From positions 62,001 to 126,000 of the forward strand of contig NZ_JAEMHW010000001.1 in assembly GCF_016461705.1 (NCBI RefSeq): 64,000 nt of DNA, written 5' to 3'. This DNA comes from Streptococcus vicugnae. GTDB lineage: Bacteria > Bacillota > Bacilli > Lactobacillales > Streptococcaceae. The notes beneath the pieces are model-generated. The model worked only from the letters and a program-made list of their open reading frames with translations, was not told the DNA's origin and ran no database searches. The position numbers and the translations under genes are program-made. Below, one piece after another: positions 1 through 9,200 of this stretch (position 1 is the stretch's first letter; each line of letters starts with the position of its first letter).

Positions 1-909
1 ATTAAATATCTTGAGCACATGCAACAACCATTCTACACAAAATTCATTACTGTAAGTAACCACTACCCATACACTAGTTTAGCTGGGAATTCTGATGAAG
101 AAGGTTTCCCTCTTGCTAAAACAGATGATGAAACTATCAATGGTTACTTCGCTACTGCAAACTACTTAGATTCTGCCATCAAAGCTTTCTTTGATTACTT
201 AAAAGAATCTGGATTATATGACAACTCTATTATCGTACTTTATGGTGACCACTATGGTATTTCAAATTCACGAAATACAGACTTGGCACCACTTCTTGGA
301 AAAGACTCTGAAACTTGGACAGGTTATGACAACGCCATGTTACAACGTGTTCCATATATGATTCATATCCCTGGATATACTGAAGGCCACATCAGCAACA
401 CCTTTGGTGGTGAAGTTGATGCATTACCTACACTTCTACACCTACTCGGAATTGATACAAGTAACTTTGTTCAATTAGGTCAAGATTTATTATCTAGTGA
501 CAACAAACAAATCGTTGCTTTTAGAACTTCAGGTGATTATGTTACTCCAACATATACAAGTTACAGTGGTCGCTTATACTATACTGACTCTGGTCAAGAG
601 ATTACAAATCCTGACGAGAGCACTCAGGAAGCAACTAAATCCATTCGTGATGCAGTTGCAAAACAACTCTCCGTTAGCGATGAAGTGCAAACAGGTGACC
701 TTCTCCGCTTTGATAACAATGGTTTAAAAGAAGTTGACAACTCATCTATTTCTTATACCGATTCTCTGAAATCACTTAAATCAATTGAGAAAAAACGTGG
801 AGATCAATCAACAAGCTTGTACAGTGAAAATGGAAATCAATCAACTGTCGATCTCTTCAAAGCACCAAGTTATATGCAACTTCACGAAAGTTCTACCAGT
901 GCTGAATAA
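1..909 (+). CDS. ltaS: Lipoteichoic acid synthase (LtaS-type), C-terminal part only
   Basis: The reading frame is open from base 1, so the gene starts before the window; about 302 C-terminal residues are visible. They form the extracellular sulfatase-fold domain of LTA synthases, which polymerise glycerol phosphate from phosphatidylglycerol onto a glycolipid anchor outside the membrane. Visible motifs are SNHYPY and YGDHYG; the Asp-His of the latter matches the metal-binding pair of the family. The N-terminal membrane helices and catalytic Thr lie outside the window. After the fold there is a Ser/Thr/Asp-rich tail of roughly 90 residues ending in SSTSAE. An intrinsic terminator follows the stop at once. 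The other sulfatase of this window (near 17 kb) is a different branch. Family call is firm; the paralogue is less certain. Confidence 0.88.
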   Translation: MKYLEHMQQPFYTKFITVSNHYPYTSLAGNSDEEGFPLAKTDDETINGYFATANYLDSAIKAFFDYLKESGLYDNSIIVLYGDHYGISNSRNTDLAPLLGKDSETWTGYDNAMLQRVPYMIHIPGYTEGHISNTFGGEVDALPTLLHLLGIDTSNFVQLGQDLLSSDNKQIVAFRTSGDYVTPTYTSYSGRLYYTDSGQEITNPDESTQEATKSIRDAVAKQLSVSDEVQTGDLLRFDNNGLKEVDNSSISYTDSLKSLKSIEKKRGDQSTSLYSENGNQSTVDLFKAPSYMQLHESSTSAE

Positions 910-912
910 TAC

Positions 913-943
913 AAAAGACTTGCCTATAGGCAAGTCTTTTTTT
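913..943 (+). terminator. Intrinsic terminator after ltaS
   Basis: Perfect 12-bp stem (arms 913-924 and 929-940, loop TATA) that runs into seven T. It lies 3 nt after the ltaS stop. Confidence 0.9.
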
Positions 944-1026
944 ATCCCCACAAGCAAAATAATCATGACCTACTAGTGCTTATACTTACTGTCAGTAACT
1001 AAGTATTCTAATCTGACAAATCTAGC

Positions 1027-1056
1027 AAAAAAAAACTAACCAAAGGTTAGTCTTTT
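1027..1056 (-). terminator. Intrinsic terminator after rplT
   Basis: On the minus strand AAAAGACTAACC and GGTTAGTTTTT form a stem around a TTT loop and continue into a long T tract, shortly after the rplT stop. It closes the infC-rpmI-rplT operon. Confidence 0.88.
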
Positions 1057-1065
1057 AATTAATTC

Positions 1066-1425
1066 TTATTTACCAAGTTTAGCTTTAGCTGCATCTGCAA
1101 GAGCTGTGAAAGCTGCTGCATCGTTAACTGCTAAATCAGCAAGCATTTTACGGTTAACTTCAATTTCAGCCAATTTCAAACCGTGCATCAATTGTGAGTA
1201 TGACAAACCGTTCATACGAGCTGCCGCATTGATACGTGTGATCCAAAGTTTACGGAAATCACGTTTTTTCTGACGACGGTCACGGTATGCATAGTAGTAA
1301 GAGTTCATTACTTGTTCTTTTGCAGTACGGAACAAGATATGTTTTGCACCATAGTAACCTTTAGCAAGTTTCAATACACGTTTACGACGTTTACGAGATA
1401 CAACGCCACCTTTAACACGAGCCAT
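1066..1425 (-). CDS. rplT: 50S ribosomal protein L20
   Basis: L20 is an early-assembly 23S rRNA-binding protein of the large subunit. The 119-residue length is the family norm. The start MARVKGGVV and the Arg/Lys-rich N-terminal extension (residues 1-60), followed by the helical body with [17 protein letters not shown], are diagnostic. It is the last gene of infC-rpmI-rplT, with a good ribosome-binding site (GGAGAAT) before the ATG. In Firmicutes the L20 protein is known to repress its own operon by binding the leader RNA; the leader here (near 2.3 kb) has the matching layout. Nothing unusual in the protein. Confidence 0.98.
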   Translation of the reverse strand: MARVKGGVVSRKRRKRVLKLAKGYYGAKHILFRTAKEQVMNSYYYAYRDRRQKKRDFRKLWITRINAAARMNGLSYSQLMHGLKLAEIEVNRKMLADLAVNDAAAFTALADAAKAKLGK

Positions 1426-1476
1426 TTATATTCTCCTCCAAATAATTCTTAATAATATCGAGTAATTGCTTTTGTC

Positions 1477-1677
1477 TTATTTAAGACCTGAAAGCATTGC
1501 TTTAATACGTTTGAAATCTCCTGAGTGCACCATAGCTGCTTTACGAAGATGACGACGTTGTTTTTTAGTTTTACCGTGGAAACGGTGTGAAGTAAATGCG
1601 CGGAAGCGTTTCAATCCACCAGAACCTGTACGTTTGAAACGTTTAGCTGATGCGCGGTGAGTTTTTTGTTTTGGCAT
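1477..1677 (-). CDS. rpmI: 50S ribosomal protein L35
   Basis: A 66-residue, very basic large-subunit protein. [20 protein letters not shown] at the N-terminus is the L35 signature, and the length is normal. A GAGGAGAATTCT ribosome-binding site precedes the ATG. It sits between infC and rplT with gaps of 38 and 51 nt, the conserved order of this operon, so it should be co-transcribed and controlled with them. Confidence 0.98.
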   Translation of the reverse strand: MPKQKTHRASAKRFKRTGSGGLKRFRAFTSHRFHGKTKKQRRHLRKAAMVHSGDFKRIKAMLSGLK

Positions 1678-1715
1678 TTTAGAATTCTCCTCTTAAAATA
1701 GTTTAAAATTGACAA

Positions 1716-2246
1716 TTATTTTTTGTCTGGAATTGGAGCAAGTTGCATGAACATTTGACGTCCATCCATCTTAGCTCTTTGCTCAATAATAGCAATATCT
1801 TGCGTTCTTTCTGCAAATTCAGCCAATACCTTTGCTCCAATTTCTTTGTGAGTAATCATACGACCTCTAAAGCGAATTGAGACTTTCACTTTGTTTCCTT
1901 TTTCAAGGAATTTACGGCCGTTACGAAGTTTAGTCTCGAAGTCACCTTTATCGATAACTGGGCTAAGACGAACTTCTTTAACAGTCACAACGCTTTGTTT
2001 TTTGCGTTGTTCCTTACGTTTCTTTTGATACTCAAATTTGAACTTTCCGTAGTCCATAATTTTAGCAACAGGTGGCGTAGCTTGTGGTTGAATTAGAACC
2101 AAGTCAACATTAGCATCGTCAGCAATAGCCTGAGCTTCTGATAATGGTTTAATTCCTAATTGTTCACCATCAAGACCAACGAGACGAACTTCGCGAACGC
2201 GGATTTCATCGTTAATGAATAGATCTTTCTTAGCTATGATTTTCAC
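1716..2246 (-). CDS. infC: Translation initiation factor IF-3
   Basis: IF-3 binds the 30S subunit, prevents premature 50S joining and checks initiator tRNA and start codon. Both domains are present: N-terminal ([14 protein letters not shown], residues 10-23) and C-terminal after a lysine-rich linker (near residue 80), with [11 protein letters not shown]. Length 176 aa with the GTG at 2244-2246, which is the usual annotation. That GTG is only about one base from the Shine-Dalgarno GAGG, however. In-frame ATC (2238-2240) and ATA (2235-2237) lie 5 and 8 nt away, which is better spacing, and rare AUU/AUA/AUC starts are known for infC because IF-3 discriminates against them and so represses itself. 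ATA also aligns best with the shorter Bacillus-type N-terminus. The true start is therefore open. Confidence 0.97.
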   Translation of the reverse strand: MKIIAKKDLFINDEIRVREVRLVGLDGEQLGIKPLSEAQAIADDANVDLVLIQPQATPPVAKIMDYGKFKFEYQKKRKEQRKKQSVVTVKEVRLSPVIDKGDFETKLRNGRKFLEKGNKVKVSIRFRGRMITHKEIGAKVLAEFAERTQDIAIIEQRAKMDGRQMFMQLAPIPDKK

Positions 2247-2261
2247 CTCTTTATTTTTTTA

Positions 2262-2390
2262 GAGAAAAACGAAACGGACTTGATAACTCAAGCCCGCACA
2301 CACGTAATATTCCTATTGGAATCTTTGACATGTTGGGCCAGACAACCGTAGTCGCAAGGCGAGAAGTTCTCACTTCTGCTTTTCTCATTG
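2262..2390 (-). ncRNA. infC operon leader with attenuator (L20-leader type)
   Basis: About 140 nt of transcribed leader lie between a strong promoter and infC. It has several inverted repeats and ends in an intrinsic terminator: a 9-bp stem (2275-2283 with 2288-2296, one G-T pair, loop of 4), then TTTCGTTTTT on the minus strand, only about 15 nt before the infC ribosome-binding site. This is the arrangement of the Firmicute L20 leader, in which L20 binding favours termination. The terminator is seen directly; the L20 binding fold is inferred from operon context. Confidence 0.75.
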
Positions 2391-2395
2391 ATTAT

Positions 2396-2424
2396 ATTCT
2401 ATCATAGAGACTAATCCATGTCAA
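2396..2424 (-). promoter_or_regulatory. Promoter of infC-rpmI-rplT
   Basis: On the minus strand TTGACA (2419-2424), 17-nt spacer, TAGAAT (2396-2401). The -35 box lies inside the last codons of cmk, so the translation operon has its own strong start separate from the cmk transcript. Confidence 0.85.
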
Positions 2425-3091
2425 TGATTTTTTCCGCTTTTTCTTGAATAAATTTCACAACACCGTTAATATCAACACCTGTTGTATCAAATGTGATTGC
2501 ATCTTCAGCAGCTTTTAATGGTGAAACTTTTCGATGACTATCTTTGTAGTCACGTTCTGCAATTTCACGTTTAAGTGTTTCAAAGTCTGTTTCAATTCCT
2601 TTTTCTTTATTTTCTTTGAAACGACGTTCTGCACGTTCTTCAACAGAAGCAATCAAGAAGATTTTTAGTTCTGCATCTGGTAAAACAACTGTACCAATAT
2701 CGCGACCATCCATGATGATTGCACCATTTTCAGCAATGCGACGTTGTTGTCTTACAAGTTCTTCACGAACTTCTGGAATAGCAGCTACCCATGAGACGTT
2801 ATTTGTCACATCGTTTTGGCGAATGGCAAGGGTAACATCTTTATCGCCAACAAATACTGTTTGACTACCATCTTCAGCGCGACCAAATGACACTGGATTA
2901 TTAGCCAAAGCTTTTAAAATACCTTCTACATCTTTTTCTGTTAATTTATTTTGTAACGCTAAATACGTTGCTGAACGGTACATTGCTCCAGTATCAAGAT
3001 AAGTATAGCCAAGATTTTTAGCAATAATCTTGGCTACTGTACTCTTACCACTTGAAGCAGGACCATCAATCGCAATTCTAATTGATTTCAT
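2411..3091 (-). CDS. cmk: Cytidylate kinase
   Basis: Phosphorylates CMP and dCMP to the diphosphates with ATP, recycling pyrimidine nucleotides in the cytosol. The P-loop GPASSGKST is at residues 9-17, followed by the CMP-binding YLDTGAMYR (about residues 30-38), MDGRDIGT near residue 127, and the lid with RAERR and RDYKDSHR. At 226 aa it has the usual length. It follows the LysM-protein gene by 14 nt, so the two are probably one transcript. Its 3' end carries the promoter of the next operon. Confidence 0.97.
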   Translation of the reverse strand: MKSIRIAIDGPASSGKSTVAKIIAKNLGYTYLDTGAMYRSATYLALQNKLTEKDVEGILKALANNPVSFGRAEDGSQTVFVGDKDVTLAIRQNDVTNNVSWVAAIPEVREELVRQQRRIAENGAIIMDGRDIGTVVLPDAELKIFLIASVEERAERRFKENKEKGIETDFETLKREIAERDYKDSHRKVSPLKAAEDAITFDTTGVDINGVVKFIQEKAEKIIDMD

Positions 3092-3105
3092 GATTCCTTT
3101 TCTTC

Positions 3106-3588
3106 CTAATTAATGTGTACTTCATCTCCAGGATTTGCATACCAGTATCCTGAAGTCATGTGGTCAGGATTAAGTTCATAGAGTTTGTCAACTGAAATTC
3201 CTGCACGTGCAGCAATTGATGCCGCACCTTCACCAGACATAACTGTAATGGTATCCCCATTACCTTCACTTGATGATTCAGTTGTGTCACTTGAATTAGC
3301 ATCTGTAGACGAAGCTTCCGTTGATTCTTGTGAGCTTTCTGAACTTGTCGCTTCAGATGAAGAGACAACACTAGATGAAGCGCCATAAAAATTGGATGTT
3401 TCTGACGCTTTATCACCACCACGATTTGAAGTGTAAAAAACAACAAACAAAATCGCAACAACAATAACAAAGAAAACACTCAATAAAGCTGTCAACAAAG
3501 GTGTACTGATAACTGAACCTTTTGTTTTACGGCTAATTCTGATTTCGTTGTCATCGACTACTTTTTCTTCCCATGGTTGTTTTGCCAT
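3106..3588 (-). CDS. Single-pass membrane protein with C-terminal LysM domain (SAG1386/EF1546-like)
   Basis: 160 aa. A short charged cytoplasmic N-terminus ([19 protein letters not shown]) is followed by one transmembrane helix (about residues 32-52), then a Ser/Thr/Glu-rich extracellular linker (about 65-110) and a LysM-type module at the C-terminus ([20 protein letters not shown]...[16 protein letters not shown]). LysM modules bind peptidoglycan glycan strands, so this probably tethers membrane to wall. The layout matches the streptococcal family typically found beside cmk and ferredoxin. Function is not established. The start is supported by AAGGGGA four nt before the ATG. Confidence 0.85.
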   Translation of the reverse strand: MAKQPWEEKVVDDNEIRISRKTKGSVISTPLLTALLSVFFVIVVAILFVVFYTSNRGGDKASETSNFYGASSSVVSSSEATSSESSQESTEASSTDANSSDTTESSSEGNGDTITVMSGEGAASIAARAGISVDKLYELNPDHMTSGYWYANPGDEVHIN

Positions 3589-3597
3589 AATGTCCCC

Positions 3598-3626
3598 TTG
3601 TTAAATATATCAATTCATATTACAAT
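3598..3626 (+). promoter_or_regulatory. Promoter of the ferredoxin gene (leaderless transcript predicted)
   Basis: TTGTTA (3598-3603), 17-nt spacer, TACAAT (3621-3626). The -10 box ends 6 nt before the ATG at 3633, so transcription should start at or next to the A of the start codon. No Shine-Dalgarno is visible before that ATG, which agrees with leaderless translation. Confidence 0.6.
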
Positions 3627-3645
3627 AATAACATGAAAGTATCAA
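3617..3645 (-). promoter_or_regulatory. Promoter of the LysM protein-cmk transcript
   Basis: On the minus strand TTGATA (3640-3645, inside the ferredoxin gene), 17-nt spacer, TAATAT (3617-3622). It overlaps the divergent ferredoxin promoter; the two -10 boxes share bases. Confidence 0.6.
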
Positions 3646-3827
3646 TAATTCCTGAAAAATGTATTGCCTGTGGCCTCTGCCAAACATATTCTAATCGTTT
3701 TGATTACCATGACGATGGCATTGTAAAATTTGCTGATTCTGATTTACTAGAACAAGCAATTCCAGACTCAGACAAAGACACACTTCTCGCTGTCAAATCT
3801 TGTCCAACCAAAGCTCTTACAATTTAG
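3633..3827 (+). CDS. Small single-cluster [4Fe-4S] ferredoxin
   Basis: 64 aa electron carrier. The cluster ligands are CIACGLC (first three Cys, residues 10-16) plus a fourth Cys in SCPTKAL near the C-terminus (about residue 57). The second Cys trio of two-cluster ferredoxins is absent, so one [4Fe-4S] cluster is expected. It is transcribed away from the LysM-cmk genes and converges on ebsA with an 11-bp overlap of the coding ends. Redox partners are not shown by context. The ATG has no visible Shine-Dalgarno and directly follows a promoter. Confidence 0.93.
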   Translation: MKVSIIPEKCIACGLCQTYSNRFDYHDDGIVKFADSDLLEQAIPDSDKDTLLAVKSCPTKALTI

Positions 3828-3840
3828 TAGGAGCTTTTTT
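3810..3840. terminator. Convergent terminator, ferredoxin / ebsA
   Basis: AAAGCTC (3810-3816) pairs with GAGCTTT (3831-3837), followed by T on the plus strand and preceded by few A on the other side. It lies over both coding ends. The stem is short and the loop long, so efficiency is uncertain. Confidence 0.5.
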
Positions 3841-4308
3841 GTTAGACTTATAAGCTTCAAAATAATCAAGTTTAATAAAATTATCCGTCAATTCAACCGT
3901 ACCACGAAAATCTGGATGAACTGCCAAAGCATCTAAGAAATACTTCTTAGGCCATTTTCGCATTGAAAAAATTCTATCTTTCTGATTTTTGACTTTTAAA
4001 ATCAAACCTGACTTATTCACTTCAACACACTCAATTTGTGCAATTGCAAGTCTTGATCTCTTAAATGGATTTAACGAAACAATTCGAAGTTTTCCATCTT
4101 CTTCAATCACAAAATAACGATGGAATCCCAATCCAACTAAAATGATAAAAATAGCGAATAACACAAAAAATTGACTTGGTATCTTTGTCCGCTCAAATAA
4201 TAATGATAAACCGATAAACATCGGAACCATTGCAATCGACCAATAAATAACTGACCAAGATAATTCTGGTTGCCAATGGTATCGAATCTTTCCAAAGATT
4301 TTAATCAT
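3817..4308 (-). CDS. ebsA: EbsA-family membrane protein
   Basis: 163 aa from the ATG at 4306-4308, chosen because GGAGG sits 7 nt upstream; an in-frame start ten codons earlier has none. The protein begins MIKIFGKIRYHWQPELSW, has two membrane helices (about residues 18-37 and 46-63) and a soluble C-terminal domain resembling a small PH-like module, with RKWPKKYFLDAL and DNFIKLDYFE. This matches the streptococcal EbsA family, found next to ferredoxin and pepT. The name comes from enterococci and no biochemical role is established. Confidence 0.8.
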   Translation of the reverse strand: MIKIFGKIRYHWQPELSWSVIYWSIAMVPMFIGLSLLFERTKIPSQFFVLFAIFIILVGLGFHRYFVIEEDGKLRIVSLNPFKRSRLAIAQIECVEVNKSGLILKVKNQKDRIFSMRKWPKKYFLDALAVHPDFRGTVELTDNFIKLDYFEAYKSNKKAPTKL

Positions 4309-4360
4309 TACGGTCCTCCATTTAGCTAATTCTAACAAATAGCGCTTAGATAAAGCTTAA

Positions 4361-5581
4361 TTATTTTTGAACGATTCCAATAATAACATCAACTGCTTTT
4401 TCCATTGTTTGAAGGCTGACAAACTCAAAGCGTCCATGCATATTTTCTCCACCAGCAAATAAGTTTGGTGTCGGAATACCCATAAATGAAATCTTAGAAC
4501 CATCAGTTCCACCGCGAATTGGTTCAATAACAGGCGCGATGTCTAAATCTTCCATTACTTCTTTAGCTAACTCTACAGGAGTCATATCTTTTTCAATGAC
4601 TTTTTTCATGTTGTAATACTGATCACTGAGCGTAACAAGAACACAGTCTTTGCCAAGTTCAGCATTCATTTTATCGGCAATTTCTTGAACTAATTTTTTA
4701 CGATTTTCAAATGATTCATCTTCGAAATCACGAATAATATATGAACTGTGTGCTTTTTCAACACTACCTTCCATGCCATGCAAGTGGTAGAAACCTTCGT
4801 AACCTTCAGTATTTTCTGGACGATCAGCTTCTGGTAATCGATTATGGAAATCAATTGCTAATTGTAAAGCATTAATCATTTGATTTTTAGCTGTACCTGG
4901 GTGAACATTACGTCCCATGAAATCAATCTCTAAACTTGCAGCGCTGAATGTTTCATATTGAAGTTCACCAAGCGGACCACCATCAACAGTGTAGGCAAAA
5001 TCAACATTGAAATCATCAACATCAAATTTATTAGCTCCGACACCAATTTCTTCATCTGGTCCAAATCCTACTCGAATTTCACCGTGTTTGATTTCAGGAT
5101 GAGCCACCAAATACTCAATGGCTGTCATAATTTCAGCAATACCTGATTTATCATCTGAACCAAGAAGAGTTGTTCCGTCAGTTGTTACCAAAGTTTGACC
5201 AAGATAATTATTCAAATTTGGAAATTCTTCTGGTGAAAGAGCATAACCAGATTCACCTAATTCAATAGAACCTCCAGCATAATTGTCGATAATTTGTGGA
5301 TTGATTCCTTCTGCATTAAAATCGGCTGTATCCATGTGAGCAATAAATCCGATTTTACGTGTTTTTGTTGAATCGTTAGCTGGTAGCGTACCAACAAGAT
5401 AACCATTTGTTAAATAATGAACATCTTGCAAACCAACAGACTCCATCTCAGGTTTCAAAATGTTCAAAGCGAAATCGACTTGAGTTTGTGTCGATGGTGT
5501 TGTAGTACTATCTGGATTACTACGTGTATTAACTTTAACATAGGTTAAAAAACGATTTAATAAGTTTTCGTAAGACATCAT
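4361..5581 (-). CDS. pepT: Tripeptide aminopeptidase (peptidase T)
   Basis: Cytosolic M20-family metallopeptidase that removes the N-terminal residue from tripeptides, supplying amino acids from imported peptides. 406 aa, the normal length. Zinc-ligand regions are visible: HMDTAD (near residue 81), GSDDKSG (near 141), the catalytic DEEIG (near 175), DGGP, and the last His in the ENMHGRFE region. The lid (dimerisation) domain begins about residue 205 with HPGTAK. A GAGGTGA ribosome-binding site precedes ATGATG. It stands alone with its own extended -10 promoter. This fits with the two peptide-binding OppA genes elsewhere in the window. Confidence 0.97.
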   Translation of the reverse strand: MMSYENLLNRFLTYVKVNTRSNPDSTTTPSTQTQVDFALNILKPEMESVGLQDVHYLTNGYLVGTLPANDSTKTRKIGFIAHMDTADFNAEGINPQIIDNYAGGSIELGESGYALSPEEFPNLNNYLGQTLVTTDGTTLLGSDDKSGIAEIMTAIEYLVAHPEIKHGEIRVGFGPDEEIGVGANKFDVDDFNVDFAYTVDGGPLGELQYETFSAASLEIDFMGRNVHPGTAKNQMINALQLAIDFHNRLPEADRPENTEGYEGFYHLHGMEGSVEKAHSSYIIRDFEDESFENRKKLVQEIADKMNAELGKDCVLVTLSDQYYNMKKVIEKDMTPVELAKEVMEDLDIAPVIEPIRGGTDGSKISFMGIPTPNLFAGGENMHGRFEFVSLQTMEKAVDVIIGIVQK

Positions 5582-5605
5582 TCACCTCTATTTTTCTCGT
5601 TAACT

Positions 5606-5614
5606 ATTATATCA
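5606..5614 (-). promoter_or_regulatory. Extended -10 promoter of pepT
   Basis: Minus strand TGATATAAT, an extended -10 (TG-N-TATAAT), about 25 nt upstream of the pepT start. No good -35 is seen; the region upstream is the terminator of the preceding gene. Confidence 0.5.
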
Positions 5615-5627
5615 CATAATCGGTTAC

Positions 5628-5655
5628 AAAAAAACAACCACATGGGTTGTTTTTT
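5628..5655 (-). terminator. Intrinsic terminator after the lipoprotein gene
   Basis: Minus strand AAAAAACAACC and GGTTGTTTTTTT form an 11-bp stem around a 5-nt loop. It separates the lipoprotein gene from pepT. Confidence 0.88.
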
Positions 5656-5683
5656 AAGTAAGCTTCACTCAAAAATAGTAGAG

Positions 5684-6259
5684 TTATTTTGAAACATGAT
5701 AGTAGGCCTTGTTAGCCAAATCACCTGAATTGATATCAGCTGATGAAATCACGCGATCTTTTGAGACGTCTGTGTTATCAGCTTGTCCATTTAGATAATC
5801 TGATGAAAATGAGGTCCCTGCAGGAACAATATACAAAGTAACATTTGATCTTGTACCTGTCTGAACATCTAATAACAGAATACCGTTTTGATCGATATCT
5901 AACATGTTAGGTGTCATGCCTTCTGTCGCAAGTCCAGTATCATTAAATGTCAAAATATCACCTGATGCATTTTGCCAATTTCCAGCCATAGTAGAATAAT
6001 TTGCTTTTAAAATAGCACCTGTGTAAATTGGTTCAATGTCTTGTTCGGCTTGTGAAGATGAAGCTTCTGTTGAAGATGATTGACTTTCTGAAGAAACCGA
6101 TGACGAAGTAATACTTGTACTTGAACTAGAAGTTGTGACTTTGGCACTTGTTTTAGTTGCTGAACTTTGTTTTGTATGATTTTCCGAGTGATTTGTACAA
6201 GCTGTCACCATACAAAGTGACAAGACTAAAGTCAGAACAAGTTTTAATCGCTTTTTCAT
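5684..6259 (-). CDS. Secreted lipoprotein of unknown function
   Basis: 191 aa from the ATG at 6257-6259, chosen for the GGGGGAG ribosome-binding site; the frame is open further upstream but without one. The N-terminus is a lipoprotein signal: MKKRLKLVL, hydrophobic core, lipobox VTAC with the lipidated Cys near residue 21. A Ser/Thr/Lys-rich stretch of about 50 residues follows, then a small globular domain (AGNWQNASGDILTFND... to YYHVSK) resembling the short streptococcal lipoprotein domains now called DUF6287 (tentative). The gene begins 16 nt after the GH25 gene, so it is probably co-transcribed with that wall hydrolase. Role unknown. Confidence 0.75.
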   Translation of the reverse strand: MKKRLKLVLTLVLSLCMVTACTNHSENHTKQSSATKTSAKVTTSSSSTSITSSSVSSESQSSSTEASSSQAEQDIEPIYTGAILKANYSTMAGNWQNASGDILTFNDTGLATEGMTPNMLDIDQNGILLLDVQTGTRSNVTLYIVPAGTSFSSDYLNGQADNTDVSKDRVISSADINSGDLANKAYYHVSK

Positions 6260-6275
6260 CGTTATTCTCCCCCTT

Positions 6276-9200
6276 TTACAAAGTAAATCGACCAGTGTAA
6301 TCAATACTTTCATCTAGCGCATGAGATAATTTTGGTGAAACACTTGTGTATTGCCATGCAGCTGTATTTGAATAGTAAGATAAAGACTTAGCTGATTCTT
6401 GATCCAAATAGGTATAAGCATACAAATAATGCGCTACCCAGAGATTTGACAAACCAAATTTAGCTGTGTTTAATTTTCCACCTTTAGTGTCCAACCAGCT
6501 TGCCATTGTGTAATAAACATTATTACTATAGCCAAGTCGATTCATCTCATCTTTCCATGCTTGTGTATTACCATTAAGGTCACCATTTAGCATTGCACGC
6601 TCTTCCATATCATTAACCATTGTTGTTGATCCTGAAAGTCCCATTGATTTAGCAACACTGACAAAGTACTGTGCTTCTGCTCTTGCTTCTACAGCTGTCT
6701 CATAATGAGAATAATGGTAGGCAGATACTTTTAAGCCAGCGTCTTGAGCATTGGCAATCTGTGCTCGAGCGTATGGATTCGTGTATGATGTTCCTTCAGT
6801 TAATTTAACAACAACCCCAGTAATTCCTTGACTCTTCAATGATTGATATTCACTAACTGAAATTACACCATTGTGGCTACTAATATCAATGAAATATGAT
6901 GGGGCGTGAACCGGCTTGTCAGCGTTCAATGCATAAGTTCCGAGATTGAATCCTGAAGTTGTGCTATCAGTGAAATCAACATAAACATGAACCGTATAGT
7001 CACCCTTGATATAACCATGATTTTTCTCATTAACCATCACAGTAACCACACCATCATAAACATCAGAAGTTGTATACCAGTGAAGATTAGATTGATTACT
7101 TTCAGACCATGCTGCAACAGTAACGGATTTGATTTTTTTAGTATTTTCAGACTCAGCTACACGAACTTTTAAAGTACCACCATTTGCATCATGATTTTGA
7201 ACCGTTACAGATGGGGCAACAACATAGTTTTCAGTTGCTAAATCAACACCATTTGTTGCTGTTAATCCTTCAAGAGAATGACTAACTTGACTTTGACCAT
7301 AAACATGAATATTATAATGTCCTGATTCAAAATTGTGTTGTTTTGGTGAAAATGTTAATACATATGTGCCATCTGCTTGTTTAGTAGCCTGATACCATTT
7401 AATATCATCTTGACCATTCTTCTCTGTCCAAATTGGAAGCGTAATACCAGTAATATAAACAGGAACATTTGAAACAGTTACTTTAACCTTAGCATCACTT
7501 TCTTTAGTAATCGTTGCTTTAACTTCCGGTTTTGGAACGTTGATTGATGTCGCGCTGATGCATGTCATCTTGCCATTAATTACAGCATAAGTATGGATGA
7601 GATATGTACCATAATCACCTGTATAAGCTGCAGTCAATTGGCCATTAGCTGGCACTTGATACCACTTAAGATCATCTTGATCATTTTTAGCTGACCAAAC
7701 GGCATGTGACACCTGTAAATCTGTGCTAATATCACTTGGCATAGTAATTACAATACCATTTTGAGTGAGTTTTGCTTCGACATGGACATCGCCAAATTGA
7801 TAACCTGCTTCAAAACGTGTTCCAAGAAGACCAACTAAACTATTTGTGACACGACTATTACCATACACATGAACATTGTATGTACCTGATTCAAAGTTAT
7901 GTGTAGCTTCGCTAAAGATAACATAATAAGAACCATCTGCTGCTTTAGTAGCTTTATACCATTGAATATCATCCTGACCGTTAGCTTCTGTCCAAGTTGG
8001 AACTTGAATACTATCAATATAGACAGGCACATCAGTAATGGTTACTTTATAAGTTGTGGCGCTCTCTTTTGTAATTTTTGCTTTAGCACTTGGTTTTGGA
8101 ACATCAATAGATGTCGCACTCAAGCAAACCATTTGACCCTTGATGACTGCATAGGTATGAATCAAATAAGTACCATAATCACCTATATACTTAGCTGTTA
8201 ATTGGCCATTAGCTGGGACTTTATACCAAATAAGATCATCTTGATCATTTTTAGCTGACCAAACGGCATGATAAACTGTCAAATCAGAGCTGACATCACT
8301 TGGCATAGTGATTGCTATACCATTTTGAGTGATTTTTGCTCCAACATGAACATCGCCAAACTGATAATCACCTTGGAAGCTTGTTCCTGTTAAGCCTGTT
8401 AGAGAGTTGGTTACAGCACTTGTTCCATAGACATGAACATTGTACTGACCACTTTCCATATTATGTTCAGCGATACTGAATGTTTTGCTAAATGTACCAT
8501 CTGCACTTTGACTTGTGCTATACCATTTGATGTCGTCTTGACCATCCTTTTCAGTCCAAGTTGGTAGTTGAATACTTGTGATATAAGCTGGAATGTCACT
8601 AACAGTCACTTTATAAGTTGTTTCATCAACTTTTGTAATTGTCACTTTAGCACTTGGTTTTGGAACATCAATAGAACGACCGTTTAAACCAGTCATTTGA
8701 CCATTAAGATTTTGGTAAGTGTGAATATAGTATCTTCCATAAGACCCAGTATACTTAGCCACAACATGACCATTGCTATCAGCTGTGTACCAAATTAAAT
8801 CATCTTGGCCATTAGTATCAGACCAAACTGCAAACATAATTTTAGCACCAGCTGGAATAGCTTTGTTATACTGAATATCAAACCCTTTGTTTGTTAGGCT
8901 AGCGCTAGTTACTTCTTTAACTGCTACTTTTGATGCAGCCAATTGATTAATTACTTTTTGGCTAACAGCTTGAACATTCGATGTTGAAACCTTAGAATCA
9001 TTGATAATTGATGATGACAAACTGTTTTCAGATGATACTTCATCTAAATGATTATTTTCAGTCGTTTCAATACTATCATCAAGAGAGTTTTCAACATTCT
9101 CTTTCTGCTCTTCAGAAATTGAAGGATCAATCAGACTTGTATTGTCACTGTCAATCTTGTTAATTTCTTGACTATCAACAATTGCTGAACCTTGGTTGTT

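Noticed and set aside
3156..3479. 107-codon frame within the LysM protein gene
   Set aside because: Shadow frame over the low-complexity Ser-rich linker.
6276..8890. CRISPR-like or satellite repeat
   Set aside because: The repetition is protein-domain coding (564-bp units in frame), with no short repeats and spacers.
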